Assembly (NCBI GenBank): GCA_905221605.1
Contig: CAJNDS010000307.1
Span: 128,501-169,203 of the forward strand
Direction: 5' to 3'
DNA from: Symbiodinium natans
Taxonomy: Eukaryota; Sar; Dinophyceae; Suessiales; Symbiodiniaceae
DNA: 40,703 nucleotides
The position numbers and the translations under genes are program-made. Positions 38,001-40,703 of the stretch are shown here, piece after piece. Under the pieces are notes generated by a model. The model made no database searches. It was not told the DNA's origin and worked only from the letters and a program-made list of their open reading frames with translations. The first letter of the stretch is position 1. The number at the start of each line of letters is the position of its first letter.

Positions 38001-38220
38001 GAAGCTCAAGGACTGCAAGTTGCCAGGCGAACGTCACATTCTGCAAGTTCTGGTTGTAGGTGCACCCGAAGCTCAAGGACTGCAAGCTGTTTTGAAAAGC
38101 GGACGTGGTGGGGGAAAGGGGGTGGGATAGGGTCTCAGAAATTGACGGGCATGTTCCTGTGACGTGGTGGGGGGAAAGGGTGTGGGGTAGGTGTGGTTGC
38201 AAGCGTGCCGGTTGTAAGCG
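32075..38220. repeat. Higher-order repeat of about 2.31 kb, three copies
   Basis: The anchor TTTAGGGAGG followed by GGATCGTCACTGCTCAACATAGGCACG occurs at 32075, 34385 and 36701, giving periods of 2310 and 2316 bp. Each copy carries about 30 LRR-type units, a 300-bp insert with GTGGTCCATGGTCATGCCGG and a G-rich 110-bp insert. Copies 2 and 3 are more alike than copy 1. The third ends near 38220, where the 701-bp-type sequence takes over. This indicates recent segmental amplification. Confidence 0.85.
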
Positions 38221-39090
38221 TGCCCGAAGCTCAAGGACTGCAAGCTGCCAGGCAAACGTCACGCAACTCAGGGACTGCAAGCTGCCAGGCAAACGTCACA
38301 TTCAGGTCCAAGGTGTTGGGCAACTGGGTCTCCGCCAAGCTGCCAGGCAAACGTAAGCCCTGATTGTAAGCGCACCCGGAACTCAAGGACTGCAAGCTGC
38401 CGGGCAAGCGCCATACTCTCCAAGCTTTGGTTGTAAGCGTACCCGAAGCTCAAGGACTGCAAGCTGCCAGGCAAACGTCACGAATCTCAAGGACTGCAAG
38501 CTGCCAGGCAAACGTCACACTCTCCAAGCTCTGGTTGCCTCAAGGACTGCAAGCTGCCAGGCAAACGTCACATTCTCCAAGCTCTGGTTGTAAGCGTACC
38601 CGAAGCTCAAGGACTGCAGGCTGCCTGGCACACGTCACGAAGCTCAAGGACCGCAACCTGCCGGGCAAACGTCACATTCTCCAAGAATTGGTTGCAAGCG
38701 TACCCGTAGCTCAGGGGCTGCAAGCTGCCAGGCAAACGTCACACTTTCCGAGCTCTAGTTGCATGCGTACCCGAAGCTCAAGCACTGCAAGCTGCCAGGC
38801 AAACGTCACGAATCGCAAGGACTGCAAACTGCCGGGCAAACGTCACATTCTCCAAGATCTGGTTGTAAGCGTACCCGAAGCTCAAGGATTGCAAGCTGCC
38901 AGGCAACGTAAGACTCTCTAAGCTCTGGTTGTAAGCGCACCCGAAGCTCAAGGACTGCAAGCTGCCAGGCCAACGTCACGAACCTCAAGAACTGCAAGTT
39001 GCCAGGCGAACGTCACATTCTCCAAGCTCTGGTTGCAAGCGTACCCGAAGCTCAAGGACTGCAAGCTTCCAGGCAAACGTCAGACTCTGG

Positions 39091-39522
39091 CCGGAGGAGG
39101 TGGAGGTTGCCATTGCCATCCCTGTCGTGGTCTCTGGTAGCCGTCCATGAGTCGCGCGCGGTTCGTCAGGGCAAAGCAAGATCAACTACTTTGTCCTATG
39201 TAAACCATTGTGGTAGCGAAACCAAACAAAAAGAGAATGTTGCCAATCATGCCGGGGGCTGGTTCACGAGTAACAATCGAAGAACATACGGCACACCGGC
39301 CGTCTTGCAGAGCATCGTTGGCACCCACATTAATGGGCCCGGCATGTTACTAGTGCACGAAAAACGATAGGACTTTTCATTCTCACTCGCCAGGTGAGCT
39401 CACATTTTTGGATTATCCTATGCGTCCGCACCGAAGTGAAGACTAACATAGGCAGCATGAACGCGTAGGAGCGAGGCTCCACCTACACCCGCGGCCCAAG
39501 GCGAGGGCGGGCTGGCTGTATA
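39091..39522. other. Unique stretch between array and duplicated segment
   Basis: No gene or repeat recognised. ORFs are short and without motifs. Confidence 0.5.

Positions 39523-40703
<1,181 letters not shown>

Larger units (their letters stand above)
28980..39090 (-). repeat. Decayed array of LRR-coding repeats, 67-bp and 37-bp units
   Basis: The minus strand consists of units GTGACGTTTGCCTGGCAGCT... about 67 bp long, mixed with 37-bp units that lack the middle 30 bp. Read after skipping one T of the TTT, a unit gives VTLPGSLQSLSFGYAYNQSLEN, a 22-residue FNIP-like leucine-rich repeat. Nearly every unit has the extra T, so both unit lengths are 1 modulo 3 and no continuous protein results. 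The array thus looks like satellite DNA descended from an LRR gene. Non-repeat inserts interrupt it at about 31299-31650, 31960-32290, 33475-33570, 34275-34605, 35775-35870, 36580-36920 and 38095-38190. ORFs on both strands inside it are by-products of the repeat. Confidence 0.8.

Noticed and set aside
28980-39090. Regularly repeated words with differing spacers, superficially CRISPR-like
   Set aside because: Units are 67 and 37 bp, contiguous, degenerate and translate to LRR units; the setting is eukaryotic. There are no unique spacers or cas genes.
28980-39090. Dozens of 60-175-codon ORFs on both strands within the array
   Set aside because: The unit lacks stop codons in several frames and its length is 1 modulo 3, so such ORFs arise automatically. 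None stays in the LRR frame for more than a unit or two.

Overview
The window looks like nuclear DNA of a dinoflagellate, most like a Symbiodiniaceae alga. This is an inference. It rests on tyrosine-recombinase retrotransposons with gag-like CCCH zinc knuckles, a ubiquitin-hydrolase-like fragment next to a LINE-type ORF, long arrays of a 22-residue leucine-rich (FNIP-like) repeat, and short interstitial TTTAGGG runs. I found no tRNA, rRNA, CRISPR array or convincing single-copy host gene; most of the window is mobile or repetitive DNA.

Layout. 1-3036 holds no gene I can support, only diverged and tandem repeats. 3037-3660 has an unidentified plus-strand ORF. 3661-7495 is a decayed tyrosine-recombinase (YR) retrotransposon on the minus strand (element 3), with a broken gag and a broken recombinase. 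7496-16936 is element 1, also on the minus strand. 16937-18824 is a fragment of a different retroelement on the plus strand (USP-like peptidase plus an ORF1-like protein). 19112-19879 is the tail of an LRR gene, into which element 2 (19878-28627, minus strand) has inserted. 28628-28862 is the other side of that target. About 28980-39090 is a roughly 10-kb decayed array of LRR-coding repeats with two kinds of higher-order repeat. 39523-40528 is a second copy of the element 2 target without the insertion, followed by a long CA microsatellite to the end.

The main result is a pair of related retrotransposons, elements 1 and 2. Each has split direct repeats in the order A1 - ORFs - B1 - A2 - B2, as in PAT/Ngaro-type DIRS elements. 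The shared gene order is unusual: a short coiled-coil ORF with a hydrophobic tail, then the tyrosine recombinase, then gag, then pol. Gag and pol are in one frame, separated by a single UGA with no ATG nearby. Pol begins with a domain that looks like a 2-oxoglutarate/Fe(II) dioxygenase, followed by a C5-cytosine-methyltransferase-like domain, a connector, reverse transcriptase and RNase H. The elements would therefore carry a DNA-modification writer and a possible eraser along with the copying and integration enzymes.

The filled and empty copies of the same target fix the ends of element 2 to the base. They show that it integrated at a TT dinucleotide that is also present at its internal A2/B1 junction, as expected for recombination of a circular intermediate. 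Element 2 has identical repeat copies and intact RT and RNase H, yet has lost the catalytic half of its methyltransferase. Element 1 keeps the whole methyltransferase but has lost the front half of its RT. Both still have all the expected recombinase residues.
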